DNA of 20,490 nt. Origin: Candidatus Paceibacter sp. (GTDB lineage: Bacteria; Patescibacteriota; Minisyncoccia; Phycocordibacterales; JABAAK01). Under the pieces are notes generated by a model. That model was not told where the DNA came from, did no database searches, and saw nothing but the letters and a program-made list of their open reading frames with translations. Location: positions 1-20,490 of the forward strand of contig JABAAK010000049.1 in the NCBI GenBank assembly GCA_014238775.1, in the 5' to 3' direction. The translations under genes and the position numbers were made by a program. Below are positions 1-7,189 of this stretch, piece by piece; the stretch's first letter is position 1; every line of letters starts with the position of its first letter.

Positions 1-63
1 ATAATTGAGGATATTAGACAAAGTCCGAAGGGTTATTCTATACTAATACAAGCAAACAAATAA
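1..63 (+). CDS. infC: Translation initiation factor IF-3, C-terminal end (partial)
   Basis: Frame 1 is open from the first base and ends in TAA at 61-63, giving 20 residues that finish QSPKGYSILIQANK. IF-3 proteins end in a similar way: a helix, then PK..G..M.VLAPK. The position directly upstream of rpmI and rplT is the conserved infC-rpmI-rplT order. IF-3 binds the 30S subunit and checks start-codon selection. The stop is one base before the rpmI ATG, so the genes are probably cotranscribed. Only the end is visible, so the call rests on context plus a short match. Confidence 0.75.
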   Translation: MIEDIRQSPKGYSILIQANK

Positions 64-64
64 T

Positions 65-253
65 ATGGTCAAGTCAAATAAATCTACATTATCAAGAATT
101 AAGATTACAAAAAACAAAAAACTCTTAACAAGAAAGAAGGGGCAAGCTCATCTTAATGCAAAACAAACATCTAAAAAAAGAATGGATAAAAGATCCGACA
201 CCTCTTTGGTGGAAAGTAAAAAAAATATACAAAGATTTTTGTATAATAGATAA
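65..253 (+). CDS. rpmI: 50S ribosomal protein L35 (bL35)
   Basis: 62 residues, close to the usual 64-66. It is very basic, with the L35 core visible as RIKITKNKKLLTRKKGQAHLNAKQTSKKR (given here only as a guide; key parts are the KxTxxxKLxxRKxGxxHLxxxxxxKKR pattern). The usual N-terminal PKMKTxxxxxKRF is degenerate (VKSNKSTLSRIKI). The ATG lies one base after the infC stop and rplT starts 8 bases after this stop, so it sits in an infC-rpmI-rplT operon. In model bacteria this operon is repressed by L20 through a leader upstream of infC, which is outside this window. No Shine-Dalgarno sequence precedes the ATG; the context is AATATG. Confidence 0.9.
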   Translation: MVKSNKSTLSRIKITKNKKLLTRKKGQAHLNAKQTSKKRMDKRSDTSLVESKKNIQRFLYNR

Positions 254-261
254 TAGACATT

Positions 262-606
262 ATGGTAAGAATAAAACGAGGCACAACAATTAAAAAAGGA
301 AGACGAACACTTTTTTCACAAGTAAAAGGTTATCGTCTTGGTAGATCTAAAAAAGTTAGAGATGCTGCAACCGCGATGTTACATGCCGGTGTACATGCAT
401 TTGCACACAGAAGAAAAAAGAAAGGAGATTTTAGAAAACTCTGGACAGTAAAAATAAATGCTTTAGCAAAAGAATCATCTACAAATTATTCTACTGTTAT
501 TTCTTCGTTGAAAAAGCAAAACATAAAATTAAATAGAAAAATTTTATCAGAAGTAGCTGAGCACAACAAAGAAGGGTTTAAAAAAATTATTGAGGAGTGT
601 AAATAA
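262..606 (+). CDS. rplT: 50S ribosomal protein L20 (bL20)
   Basis: 114 residues, near the family length of 115-120. The N-terminal basic tail MVRIKRGTTIKKGRRT is followed by the core motifs GYRLGRSKKVRDA, HAFAHRRKKKGDFRKLW and INALAKESSTNYS. L20 is an early 23S-binding assembly protein and in model species also represses its own operon. It is last in the infC-rpmI-rplT run. A 9-bp AT-rich hairpin overlaps its stop codon and the next gene converges on it from the other strand. The start context is ATTATG with no Shine-Dalgarno sequence. Confidence 0.97.
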   Translation: MVRIKRGTTIKKGRRTLFSQVKGYRLGRSKKVRDAATAMLHAGVHAFAHRRKKKGDFRKLWTVKINALAKESSTNYSTVISSLKKQNIKLNRKILSEVAEHNKEGFKKIIEECK

Positions 607-626
607 TTAGTTTGTTAAAACTAATT
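605..626. terminator. Possible bidirectional terminator hairpin between converging genes
   Basis: Perfect inverted repeat AATTAGTTT - GTTA - AAACTAATT (9-bp stem, 4-nt loop). It overlaps the last bases of the rplT stop and lies 7 nt past the end of the converging membrane-protein gene. No T-run follows on either strand and the stem is nearly all A/T, so termination strength is uncertain. Confidence 0.45.
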
Positions 627-633
627 ACAGAAT

Positions 634-1029
634 CTATTCAGACCTATTCAAGTACTTTGCTATAGTTATAGACATTAATGCACCTAAAGTAGCCCAAACA
701 ACATCAGAAAAAGCATCTACAAAATGCCATGGTACTAAAACGACATAAAACTCAAAGAACTCCCACATAGCAGAAGAAATCCACACAAATATCACAGGTA
801 CTATATATGTATATGTTTTATAAAATGCATACACACACAGTCCAACACATCCTCCTCCGAGCCAGTGAGTAAAGAAATCATACCAGTTAAAAATATAATA
901 AAGTTTCCCTTCTATACCGAGTGTGTGTGCAATAAGTAATCCAGATAACATAAAAAGAGTAGTTAAAAGTAAACCAAATCTGTTTTTGGAGTTTTTTCTA
1001 TCTAAGAATATTTTTAGGTTCAACATCAT
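634..1029 (-). CDS. Small multi-pass membrane protein, DUF2238/YjdF- or VanZ-like
   Basis: 131 residues with about four hydrophobic segments, near residues 18-39, 55-70, 73-95 and 104-124. Polar residues sit within or beside the membrane segments: WYDFFTH (D51, H55), MWEFFE (E90, E93), and D105 and D109 before a WATLGAL helix. The D/H, WE.FE and D...D...GA pattern resembles small integral-membrane families such as DUF2238, but I cannot assign it firmly. The gene is last in the minus-strand block, and its ATGATG start lies inside the 3' end of ndk (32-nt overlap), which suggests translational coupling. No function can be given; structural motifs only suggest a membrane enzyme or transporter-like role. 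Confidence 0.7.
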   Translation of the reverse strand: MMLNLKIFLDRKNSKNRFGLLLTTLFMLSGLLIAHTLGIEGKLYYIFNWYDFFTHWLGGGCVGLCVYAFYKTYTYIVPVIFVWISSAMWEFFEFYVVLVPWHFVDAFSDVVWATLGALMSITIAKYLNRSE

Positions 1030-1603
1030 ATATAAATCTCTCTTGCGCTGTTGTATATTTTAACAATTCCACCTCTTCAAACCATATTGCTATTTCTTTC
1101 TTTGCTGAATCCGAATCACTTGATGCGTGTATTAAATTTCGTATTGCTCTTTCTTGTGTGTCAGCCATTTCATAAGAATCAAAAACGTAGTCCCCTCGTA
1201 TAGTACCAACATCACTCGTCAATGGTTCTGTGTCTCCAACAAGTTTCCTAACTAACGGAACAGCATGTGCTCCTTCTATAACCATCACAACAACAGGTCC
1301 AGAAGTCATAAATTTTTTTAAAGAAGAAAGGATTATCTCACCAACTTCTTCTGGCTGTTTTTCCATAATTATTCCTTGTTTTTCTTTTGTTTTTTTTGCT
1401 TTTTCTCCTGTAGTTTTTCTCCAATCTGGGTCTACTGTATAATGTCTTTCAATTGTTTCGGATGTTGGTAAAATTAATTTGATTCCGCTGAATTTTAATC
1501 CCAGTCCTTCAAACCTTTTTATAATTTCTCCAATAAGTGATCTCTGTATTGCATCCGGTTTTAGTATTACTAGTGTTCTTTCTATAAATTGATTATTGTG
1601 CAT
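998..1603 (-). CDS. ndk: Nucleoside diphosphate kinase, long form
   Basis: Transfers the gamma phosphate from NTPs to NDPs through a phospho-histidine. Visible motifs: ERTLVILKPDAI at residues 8-19 (K15), the catalytic NLIHASDS-type motif as NLIHASSDSDS with His159, and GTIRGDY at 133-139. It has 201 residues against about 140-150 for most bacterial enzymes. Part of the extra length is a charged insert of about 30 residues after HYTV (near 59-86, rich in K and E), and part is a C-terminal tail after the usual EL.Y ending. The tail overlaps the next gene. It follows map by 12 bases. Long Ndk forms with an insert at this place occur in archaea and some CPR genomes (recalled, not checked). Confidence 0.93.
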   Translation of the reverse strand: MHNNQFIERTLVILKPDAIQRSLIGEIIKRFEGLGLKFSGIKLILPTSETIERHYTVDPDWRKTTGEKAKKTKEKQGIIMEKQPEEVGEIILSSLKKFMTSGPVVVMVIEGAHAVPLVRKLVGDTEPLTSDVGTIRGDYVFDSYEMADTQERAIRNLIHASSDSDSAKKEIAIWFEEVELLKYTTAQERFIYDVEPKNILR

Positions 1604-1615
1604 ATATACATTAAC

Positions 1616-2392
1616 CTACCACGACTCACCTGTAATTGAAACCGCTCCATTTTTTGTAACAATAAATGTATGCTCAAAATGACAAGAAATTGAGCCAGAC
1701 GGGTCGAAATATGTAAATCCGTCTATCTCATCTACCTTTATCTCTTCTATATCCCTAGTTGCAATAATTGGTTCTATTGCGATAATTTCATTCTCACTTA
1801 ACTGATAGTTGTTGTCTTTATTATAAAAATTAAAAATAAAAGGATTTTCGTGAGGCACATTACCTATCCCATGCCCACCAAGTTCAGACACCACAAAAAA
1901 CCCTCTATTGCGTACAAAATTGTCTATAAATTTGCCTATTTCGTTTACACGCACACCTGTTTTAATTTCTTTTTTAACCTCCGACAAACACTCCGATGAT
2001 GTTTGTAATAGATTTTTGTTTTTTTCTGTTATATCAGAAACCGCAACTGTAAATGCAGCGTCTGTAAAAAACCCGTTATACTCTACACCACAATCCACAG
2101 AAACAACATCTCCGGACTTTAGTATTTTGTTTTTTTTTGGTACACCGTGTGCTATTTCCTCATTTACACTAACACATACACACGAAGGAAATCCTGTAAC
2201 TGCTCCTTCGGGTTTATAACCAAGAAAAGCTGACTTAGCGTTTTTGTTTTCAAAATATTGATCTGCCAAAAGTGAAATATCCATAGTAGACATTCCTTCT
2301 TTAATTTCTTTTTTAATCTCAGTTAAAATATATTTAAGGATTTTTCCTGACTCTTTCAAAGAATTTATCTCACTTTCTGTTTTAACAATCAT
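1616..2392 (-). CDS. map: Methionine aminopeptidase, type I
   Basis: Removes the initiator Met from nascent proteins at the ribosome exit. 258 residues, the usual size for type I. The two-metal site is complete: D100 in VVSVDCG, D111 in FFTDAAF, H174 in GGHGIG, E207 in AIEP and E240 in CHFEHT. H82 in NEEIAHGVP is the substrate-binding His. The start ATG overlaps the stop of the upstream adenylate-kinase-like gene by one base (TAATG). The secY-adk-map order is the standard end of the bacterial spc operon. There is no N-terminal zinc-finger extension. Confidence 0.97.
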   Translation of the reverse strand: MIVKTESEINSLKESGKILKYILTEIKKEIKEGMSTMDISLLADQYFENKNAKSAFLGYKPEGAVTGFPSCVCVSVNEEIAHGVPKKNKILKSGDVVSVDCGVEYNGFFTDAAFTVAVSDITEKNKNLLQTSSECLSEVKKEIKTGVRVNEIGKFIDNFVRNRGFFVVSELGGHGIGNVPHENPFIFNFYNKDNNYQLSENEIIAIEPIIATRDIEEIKVDEIDGFTYFDPSGSISCHFEHTFIVTKNGAVSITGESW

Positions 2393-2988
2393 TATAAATT
2401 TAGTTTAATTTTTATTTTTTCAAAAATTTCTTCTGTATTTCCTTTTCCGGAAATTTTTAGAATGTCTGTATTTTCTTTGTGTTTTTTAAATATTTTTAAA
2501 GTTTTTTTAATAATTCTTCTGTGTTCTTTAAACCGTTTTTCTATTATTTCTGGTTTGTCATCACTCCTAGCTCTTTCCATTAGCCTTTTTTTAGATTCTT
2601 TTTTTGCTATTTTTAAATGTATCACTTTTATTTTGATATCATTTATTTCGTTTAATAAACCTAAAAACAATTCTGCCTCTTTTGGTTTTCTGACCCCACC
2701 GTCTAAAAAGAAAATGCTTCCAGGTTCATATTCTTTTAGGATTTTTTTGGTCCACATAAAGATCGGTATTACAGATGGCAACAAACCTCCATTATTTGTA
2801 TCATCACACATTGAGATTATTATTGGATTAGAAGATTTTTTGAAAAAACCTCTTAGAGATTCTCCCATATTTATTTCTACCATCTTGGTTTCGGTTTTTT
2901 TGATATGATTTTTTAAAAGACTAATTTGAGTACTTTTTCCTGTACCAGGGATTCCTAAAAAAATATAAAAATAAGACTGTTTTTTCAT
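2392..2988 (-). CDS. Adenylate-kinase-like nucleoside monophosphate kinase, second tandem copy
   Basis: 198 residues with a Walker A motif GIPGTGKST at 12-20. NMP-binding elements are INMGESLR (R46), GGLLPSVIP and LDGGVRKPKEAE (R100). The LID is the short, zinc-free type around ERARSDD, followed by IIEKRF (R152). The upstream copy matches it in register: the P-loop, R46, R100 and R152 fall at identical residue numbers. Adenylate kinase makes 2 ADP from ATP and AMP. The order secY-adk-map argues for adk function in at least one copy. This copy keeps the arginines but differs at G-x-P-R (here G-G-V-R) and may have a different NMP preference. Start and stop overlap its neighbours by one base each. 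Confidence 0.85.
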   Translation of the reverse strand: MKKQSYFYIFLGIPGTGKSTQISLLKNHIKKTETKMVEINMGESLRGFFKKSSNPIIISMCDDTNNGGLLPSVIPIFMWTKKILKEYEPGSIFFLDGGVRKPKEAELFLGLLNEINDIKIKVIHLKIAKKESKKRLMERARSDDKPEIIEKRFKEHRRIIKKTLKIFKKHKENTDILKISGKGNTEEIFEKIKIKLNL

Positions 2989-3599
2989 TATAATTTATTA
3001 TTTATTTTAGATATATGTTTATTTACCCGTTCTGCAACCTCCTCTGGTGTACCAGTTCCATCGATTTTGTAATATTTGAATATTCCTTTTGTTTTTTTAA
3101 ATAACCTTAAAGCTTTTTTTGTTTTTTTGTTATATTCCTTAAACCTTTTTTCTATTATTTTTACAGTATTATCATCTACCCTTCCTCTTTTCTTTAATCT
3201 CTCAATAGTGTGTGTTTTTGGTACAGAAAGATAAAAAATACACACACATGTTTTTAAAAACCTTAAAAAATCAATAAGTAGAGATGCTTCATTTTTAGTT
3301 CTCGCAACACCGTCAAGTATCATAGTTGTTCCATTTTCATACTTTTCAAGGATTTCCTCTGTCCATAGAGATATTGGTACAGCTGGTGGCAACAGTTCGC
3401 CGTTTTCCATTTTTTCTTTAAACAACTCTTCTATATTTGTTTTTGGATTAGCAAAGTGTTCACGGACAAGACTTCCTACATTTATTGAAATAGGATTGCT
3501 TTTTAATTCTTTTAAATGTTCAAACAACATTTTGTTCTGTGTTGTTTTTCCTGACCCAGGAGGTGCAAAAAATATATATACGCAGTGTTTTTGTGTCAT
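2988..3599 (-). CDS. adk: Adenylate kinase, first tandem copy
   Basis: 203 residues from the ATG at 3599. Walker A is PPGSGKTTQ (14-21). The NMP site has NVGSLVRE (R46), NGELLPPAVPISLWT and LDGVARTKNEA (R100). The short LID RGRVDD is followed by IIEKRFKEY (R152), with no Cys4 zinc LID. An in-frame TTG at 3620 would add 7 residues, but a TATAAT box lies inside that extension, so the ATG is preferred. The gene follows secY by 24 bases, the canonical place of adk. The sequence suggests it also has its own promoter giving a leaderless mRNA. Its relation to the next gene is a tandem duplication. Confidence 0.92.
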   Translation of the reverse strand: MTQKHCVYIFFAPPGSGKTTQNKMLFEHLKELKSNPISINVGSLVREHFANPKTNIEELFKEKMENGELLPPAVPISLWTEEILEKYENGTTMILDGVARTKNEASLLIDFLRFLKTCVCIFYLSVPKTHTIERLKKRGRVDDNTVKIIEKRFKEYNKKTKKALRLFKKTKGIFKYYKIDGTGTPEEVAERVNKHISKINNKL

Positions 3600-3605
3600 T
3601 TTTTT

Positions 3606-3635
3606 ATTATACAACAACAAAATCTACAAAGACAA
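3606..3635 (-). promoter_or_regulatory. Internal promoter for the tandem adk genes, probably leaderless
   Basis: On the minus strand TTGTCT (3630-3635) and a perfect TATAAT (3606-3611) are 18 bp apart. The -10 box ends 6 bases before the adk ATG, so initiation 7 nt downstream would fall on the A of ATG. The -35 box lies in the last codons of secY. This is a sequence-only prediction; the -35 match is 4 of 6. Confidence 0.5.
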
Positions 3636-4862
3636 GCGAGAATGTATTTTGTGATATATATCAAGTACAACAGAAACAATAATCAATACCCCAGCGCCAC
3701 CGATAGCAAAAAGAAAGTTTCCTACGGTAGATGAAGAAAACAAAAAAGGAACAGAAGCAACTATTGCAAGAAAAGACGCTGCATAAAATGTGATACGAGA
3801 AAGCACTGTGTCTAAATATTTTTGTGTATCTTCACCTGGCCTTAGCCCTGGTGTAAATAATGCTTGTTTTTGTAAGTTAAGAGAAACTTTTTCTGTATCA
3901 TAAACTATCGGTGCGTGAAAAAATGTAAACATAAAAGTTGCTATAAAAACAGGTATAGCATAATAAAATGAATTAGCAAGAAATGTTTGTACAACCTCTG
4001 CTGGTACTTGTAAAAAAGCATTACTGGATTTTGCTGCAAATATAGAAGCATAGTTTATAAAAGCTACTACTGTGAAAGAAAATATTAAAGGCAAAACACC
4101 AGTAACATTTACTTTTATTGGGAGATATGTTTCAGATTTTCCTATCCCGCTATTATTTATTTGTGTTAATGGTATTGGTCTAAAGGCTTCATTGAAAAAC
4201 ACTGTTACCAAAACAAAAACAAGTATTCCCACCACAAGCAACAAAATAAATGGTATTTGAGCTACGCTAAATGTTTGCACCAGTTGTCCGAGTAATGTAG
4301 GTATGTTTACTACTATCCCGGCAAAAACAATCAAGGATATTCCGTTTCCAATACCAAACTCCGTTAATAGTTCACCAATCCACATAACAAGAACAGCTCC
4401 AGCGACTATTGTTACTAGTGTTATTACAAAATCATAGTTTGATATGTTGGACAAAACGCCTTGTGTCTTGAAATACCAAAGTATACCAAAAGCATTTATA
4501 GCAGCAAGCGGTACAGAAAAAATCCTAATATAATTCCCTATTTTTTTTCTCCCTATCTCTCCTTGCTCGTGATACAAAGAATGTACAGAAGGAAATACAG
4601 AAGTCATTAGTTGTGCAATGATTGAAACTGTAATATATGGTATAACACCTAACATACCTACTGAAAAATTAGACAGTCCACCGCCAGAAAAAAGGTTAAA
4701 AACATTTAATATTTGATTATTCAAAAGAAGAGAGTGTAGAGTTTCTGTAGAAACATTTGCTATTGGTGTTGCTGTAATAAGTCTAAACGCTGCAAGTCCC
4801 ACAACAAGAAACAATATTCTTTTTAATAAAATTTTATCAGTAAAAAATTTTTTTAATTTCAT
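3624..4862 (-). CDS. secY: Protein translocase subunit SecY
   Basis: 412 residues, within the usual 410-440, with about ten hydrophobic segments. Recognisable signatures are the plug/TM2 region LFSGGGLSNFSVGMLGVIPYI, read in parts as GGLSNFS and GVIPYI, the TM4-5 motif GIGNGISLIVFAGIV, and the C-terminal cytoplasmic region with LPIKVNVTGVLPLIF and FTPGLRPGEDT. The usual RRIPVQYA before LPLKVN is replaced by AFRPIPLTQINN. SecY forms the membrane channel for Sec export with SecE and SecG. It follows rplO with only one base between them, as in the spc operon. The start context is AAAATG without a Shine-Dalgarno sequence. Confidence 0.96.
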   Translation of the reverse strand: MKLKKFFTDKILLKRILFLVVGLAAFRLITATPIANVSTETLHSLLLNNQILNVFNLFSGGGLSNFSVGMLGVIPYITVSIIAQLMTSVFPSVHSLYHEQGEIGRKKIGNYIRIFSVPLAAINAFGILWYFKTQGVLSNISNYDFVITLVTIVAGAVLVMWIGELLTEFGIGNGISLIVFAGIVVNIPTLLGQLVQTFSVAQIPFILLLVVGILVFVLVTVFFNEAFRPIPLTQINNSGIGKSETYLPIKVNVTGVLPLIFSFTVVAFINYASIFAAKSSNAFLQVPAEVVQTFLANSFYYAIPVFIATFMFTFFHAPIVYDTEKVSLNLQKQALFTPGLRPGEDTQKYLDTVLSRITFYAASFLAIVASVPFLFSSSTVGNFLFAIGGAGVLIIVSVVLDIYHKIHSRLSL

Positions 4863-4863
4863 T

Positions 4864-5310
4864 TTATCTTTTATATATCTTTCCCCCTGCTTTGTTTATT
4901 TTTTCTTCTGCTTTAGTAGAAAGTAAAAAACCAGAAACTGTTATTTTAGATTTTATTTCACCTACACCTAAAATTTTGAACGCTTCTACTTTTTTCCCTT
5001 TTGTATTTATTATTCCCATTTTACAAAGTAAGTTTGGAGTCACTGTAACTTTCTTGTCTGCAAAATTATTTTCTAATTTTGTTAGACTTACAGAAATAAC
5101 TTTTCTTCTCGGTACAACAGATCTAGATCTGTTTTTGTTGTGTCCTCTTTTTTTTGGAATTCTCTGTAATATATCTCTAAATGCTGGTCTTATTGATTTG
5201 CCTGCTCTTGATTTTTGACCTTTGTGTCCGTGCCCACTTGTCTTTCCTCTTTTACCGCCCCTCCCAACTCTCTTTTTGTTTTTTGTGTTTTTTTGCATTT
5301 TTTCGTACAT
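4864..5310 (-). CDS. rplO: 50S ribosomal protein L15 (uL15)
   Basis: 148 residues, typical length. The glycine-rich basic N-terminus is clear: KKRVGRGGKRGKTSGHGHKGQKSRAG, followed by FRDILQRIPKKRG. The C-terminal globular domain ends with VSGFLLSTKAEEKINKAGG. The usual leading LxxLxPAPGS is replaced by a short charged stretch. A second ATG at residue 5 is possible. L15 is a late-binding 50S assembly protein. It directly follows rpsE: the usual rpmD (L30) between them is absent, which is a known trait of CPR bacteria. Confidence 0.96.
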   Translation of the reverse strand: MYEKMQKNTKNKKRVGRGGKRGKTSGHGHKGQKSRAGKSIRPAFRDILQRIPKKRGHNKNRSRSVVPRRKVISVSLTKLENNFADKKVTVTPNLLCKMGIINTKGKKVEAFKILGVGEIKSKITVSGFLLSTKAEEKINKAGGKIYKR

Positions 5311-5319
5311 ATGTGTATA

Positions 5320-5889
5320 TTAATCAAGTTGTGCTAAAGCTTTTAACGTAGCCCTCGCATTATTTATATGGTTTTTACTTCGTGATAAAATTTTTGTATT
5401 TGCTTTTGTTATCCCAGCTAGATCTATAATTATACGTACAGCTCCACCAGAAACAATACCTGATTTGGTTGGTCTAATTTGAACCACAGAAGCACAATAC
5501 TTCGCAGAGACTTCCTTTTTAATAGAACCTTCTTTTGTTATTGATATGTTTTTTATATTTTTCTTTGCATTATTGAATGCTTTCTCTCTTGCTGATGCTT
5601 GATCGAGCCCTTTACCAACTCCTATTCCCACTTGTCCACTTTTATTTCCGATAGCAACCGCAACAGACAAACTAAACCTTCTACCTCCAGCGACAACACG
5701 AGCAACTCTTCTCGCTGAAAGAAGTTGTTGTTCAAATTCACTTCTTGCTTGCCTTTGTTTAGAAACAACACCTGGTGTTCTTCTTCCTTTTTTTATTTGA
5801 TTATTGTTTATATTTTTAGTGTTTTCTTTTTGCATTTTTTCTTTATTTTCTACAATTGATTTTTGGGTATTTGTTGTGGTTTTTTCCAT
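5320..5889 (-). CDS. rpsE: 30S ribosomal protein S5 (uS5)
   Basis: 189 residues. The double-stranded RNA-binding domain runs from about residue 50: RRVARVVAGGRRFSLSVAVAIGN, then GIGVGKGLDQASAREKAFNNAKKN. The C-terminal domain has SGIVSGGAVRIIIDLAGI and a final helix NARATLKALAQL. An N-terminal extension of about 45 residues is rich in N, Q, K and E and looks disordered. S5 sits near the mRNA entry tunnel and contributes to decoding accuracy. One base separates it from the rplR stop. The start context is AATATG. Confidence 0.96.
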   Translation of the reverse strand: MEKTTTNTQKSIVENKEKMQKENTKNINNNQIKKGRRTPGVVSKQRQARSEFEQQLLSARRVARVVAGGRRFSLSVAVAIGNKSGQVGIGVGKGLDQASAREKAFNNAKKNIKNISITKEGSIKKEVSAKYCASVVQIRPTKSGIVSGGAVRIIIDLAGITKANTKILSRSKNHINNARATLKALAQLD

Positions 5890-5890
5890 A

Positions 5891-6241
5891 TTAAAATATT
5901 AAACCATTTATTCTTGCCTCCTCTGCAAGGGCTTTAACTGCTCCCATATATCTATTTTTACCACGATCAAAATATACTTTTGATATGCCGTCTTTTTTTG
6001 CACACAAAGCTATAGAGGTTCCCACTTCTTTTGCTTTGTCTGTCATATTTTTTGATTTACTTTTTTGTGAAGTTGCAGCACAAAGTGTGTTTTGTTTGAT
6101 ATCGTCTATTATTTGTGCATATATGTTTGTATTAGATTTAAATACAGAAAGTCTTGGTCTGGTTTCTGTGCCTAGTTTACAAGATCTGACTCTTATTTTT
6201 CTTCTTGTTATTTTTTCTTGTTTTTGTTTTTGCTTATTCAT
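5891..6241 (-). CDS. rplR: 50S ribosomal protein L18 (uL18)
   Basis: 116 residues, normal size. The N-terminal basic tail is followed by RPRLSVFKSNTNIYAQIIDD and the conserved C-terminal part VYFDRGKNRYMGAVKALAEEAR. L18 binds 5S rRNA with L5 in the central protuberance. It lies in the standard rplF-rplR-rpsE order, with 5 bases to rplF. Many K and Q codons use AAA and CAA, in line with the rest of the window. Confidence 0.96.
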   Translation of the reverse strand: MNKQKQKQEKITRRKIRVRSCKLGTETRPRLSVFKSNTNIYAQIIDDIKQNTLCAATSQKSKSKNMTDKAKEVGTSIALCAKKDGISKVYFDRGKNRYMGAVKALAEEARINGLIF

Positions 6242-6246
6242 ATTTT

Positions 6247-6783
6247 TTATTTTGCGCTTTTCTTACCTTGTTTTCTTTTTACAACCTCATCTATATATCT
6301 AATACCTTTTCCTTTATAAGGCTCTGGCTTTTTGGTTGCCCTTATAATAGCAGCAAAAGAACCAACGGTTTCTTTTGATACCCCTGATACTTTAATATTG
6401 TTTTTTTCCACTTCTATTTTTATTCCTTTAGGTGTTTCTAACTTAACAGTATGCGATAGACCAATTTTTAAAACCAAATCATTCCCTTCGAGTGAAACAC
6501 GATACCCAACACCTTCCAAAACTAATTCTTTGGTATATCCAGAAACCACTCCAGAAACCATATTATCTATATGAGATGCATATGTTCCCCACAGTGAGTT
6601 TATAAATTTAGATTTCCCTTTTGGAGTTAGTTTGATAACATTTTCCTCCAGTTTAATTTCTATTTCATCTCTGAACTCTCTAGACATCTCTCCTTTTGGA
6701 CCTTTTACATTAAATGTTCCAGAAACAATCGATGCTTCTACTTCTTTTGGGATTGTTATTGCTTTTTTACCTAACCTAGACAT
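6247..6783 (-). CDS. rplF: 50S ribosomal protein L6 (uL6)
   Basis: 178 residues, the usual length. The sequence opens with MSRLGKKAITIP and VKGPKGEMSREF, has the central LVLEGVGYRVSLEG, and closes with RATKKPEPYKGKGIRYIDEVV. The last motif is the conserved rRNA-binding loop of L6 near the sarcin-ricin region. It lies one base after rpsH. It shows no insertions or missing blocks compared with the family as I know it. Confidence 0.97.
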   Translation of the reverse strand: MSRLGKKAITIPKEVEASIVSGTFNVKGPKGEMSREFRDEIEIKLEENVIKLTPKGKSKFINSLWGTYASHIDNMVSGVVSGYTKELVLEGVGYRVSLEGNDLVLKIGLSHTVKLETPKGIKIEVEKNNIKVSGVSKETVGSFAAIIRATKKPEPYKGKGIRYIDEVVKRKQGKKSAK

Positions 6784-6784
6784 A

Positions 6785-7189
6785 TTACCAAATCATAAAT
6801 AAAGCTTCACCTCCAACCTGCTCCTTTTTAGCCTCTATACCAGTTAAAATTCCTTTCGGTGTAGATATAAATATAGCACCTGTGTTTGATTTCACTGACA
6901 CTATTTCTCTTGCTTTTATATACACCCGTTTTGATGGTTTTGAAATTCTTTTTACTTCTTGAATTCTGTGTTTACCTTTATCTGTATATTTTAATTTAAC
7001 AATAATTCTTTTATTTGAAACCTTGTCTCCGAGTATTTTTATCTCTCCTATGAAATCTGTTTTTTGTAATTTTTCTGCAATTTTTTCTATTAAGTTAGAG
7101 TGAGGTACCATAACATCTTCGTGAGATATTCGTCCGGCATTTTTAATGCGGATTATGAAATCAGATATTCTATCGGAAATTACTACCAT
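6785..7189 (-). CDS. rpsH: 30S ribosomal protein S8 (uS8)
   Basis: 134 residues, typical. Visible motifs: ISDFIIRIKNAGR near the start, KYTDKGKHRIQEVKRISKPSKRVY in the middle, and the C-terminal ISTPKGILTGIEAKKEQVGGEAL, which matches the S8 signature S[TS].[KR]G.[MIL]T...A......GG. S8 organises the central domain of 16S rRNA; in E. coli it also represses the spc operon. Its ATG overlaps the end of rpsN by 7 bases, so the two are probably translationally coupled. Confidence 0.96.
   Translation of the reverse strand: MVVISDRISDFIIRIKNAGRISHEDVMVPHSNLIEKIAEKLQKTDFIGEIKILGDKVSNKRIIVKLKYTDKGKHRIQEVKRISKPSKRVYIKAREIVSVKSNTGAIFISTPKGILTGIEAKKEQVGGEALFMIW

Noticed and set aside
3600..3620. TTG start giving adk seven more residues
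   Set aside because: The extension contains the TATAAT box and the ATG at 3599 aligns the P-loop with the second copy at identical numbering.
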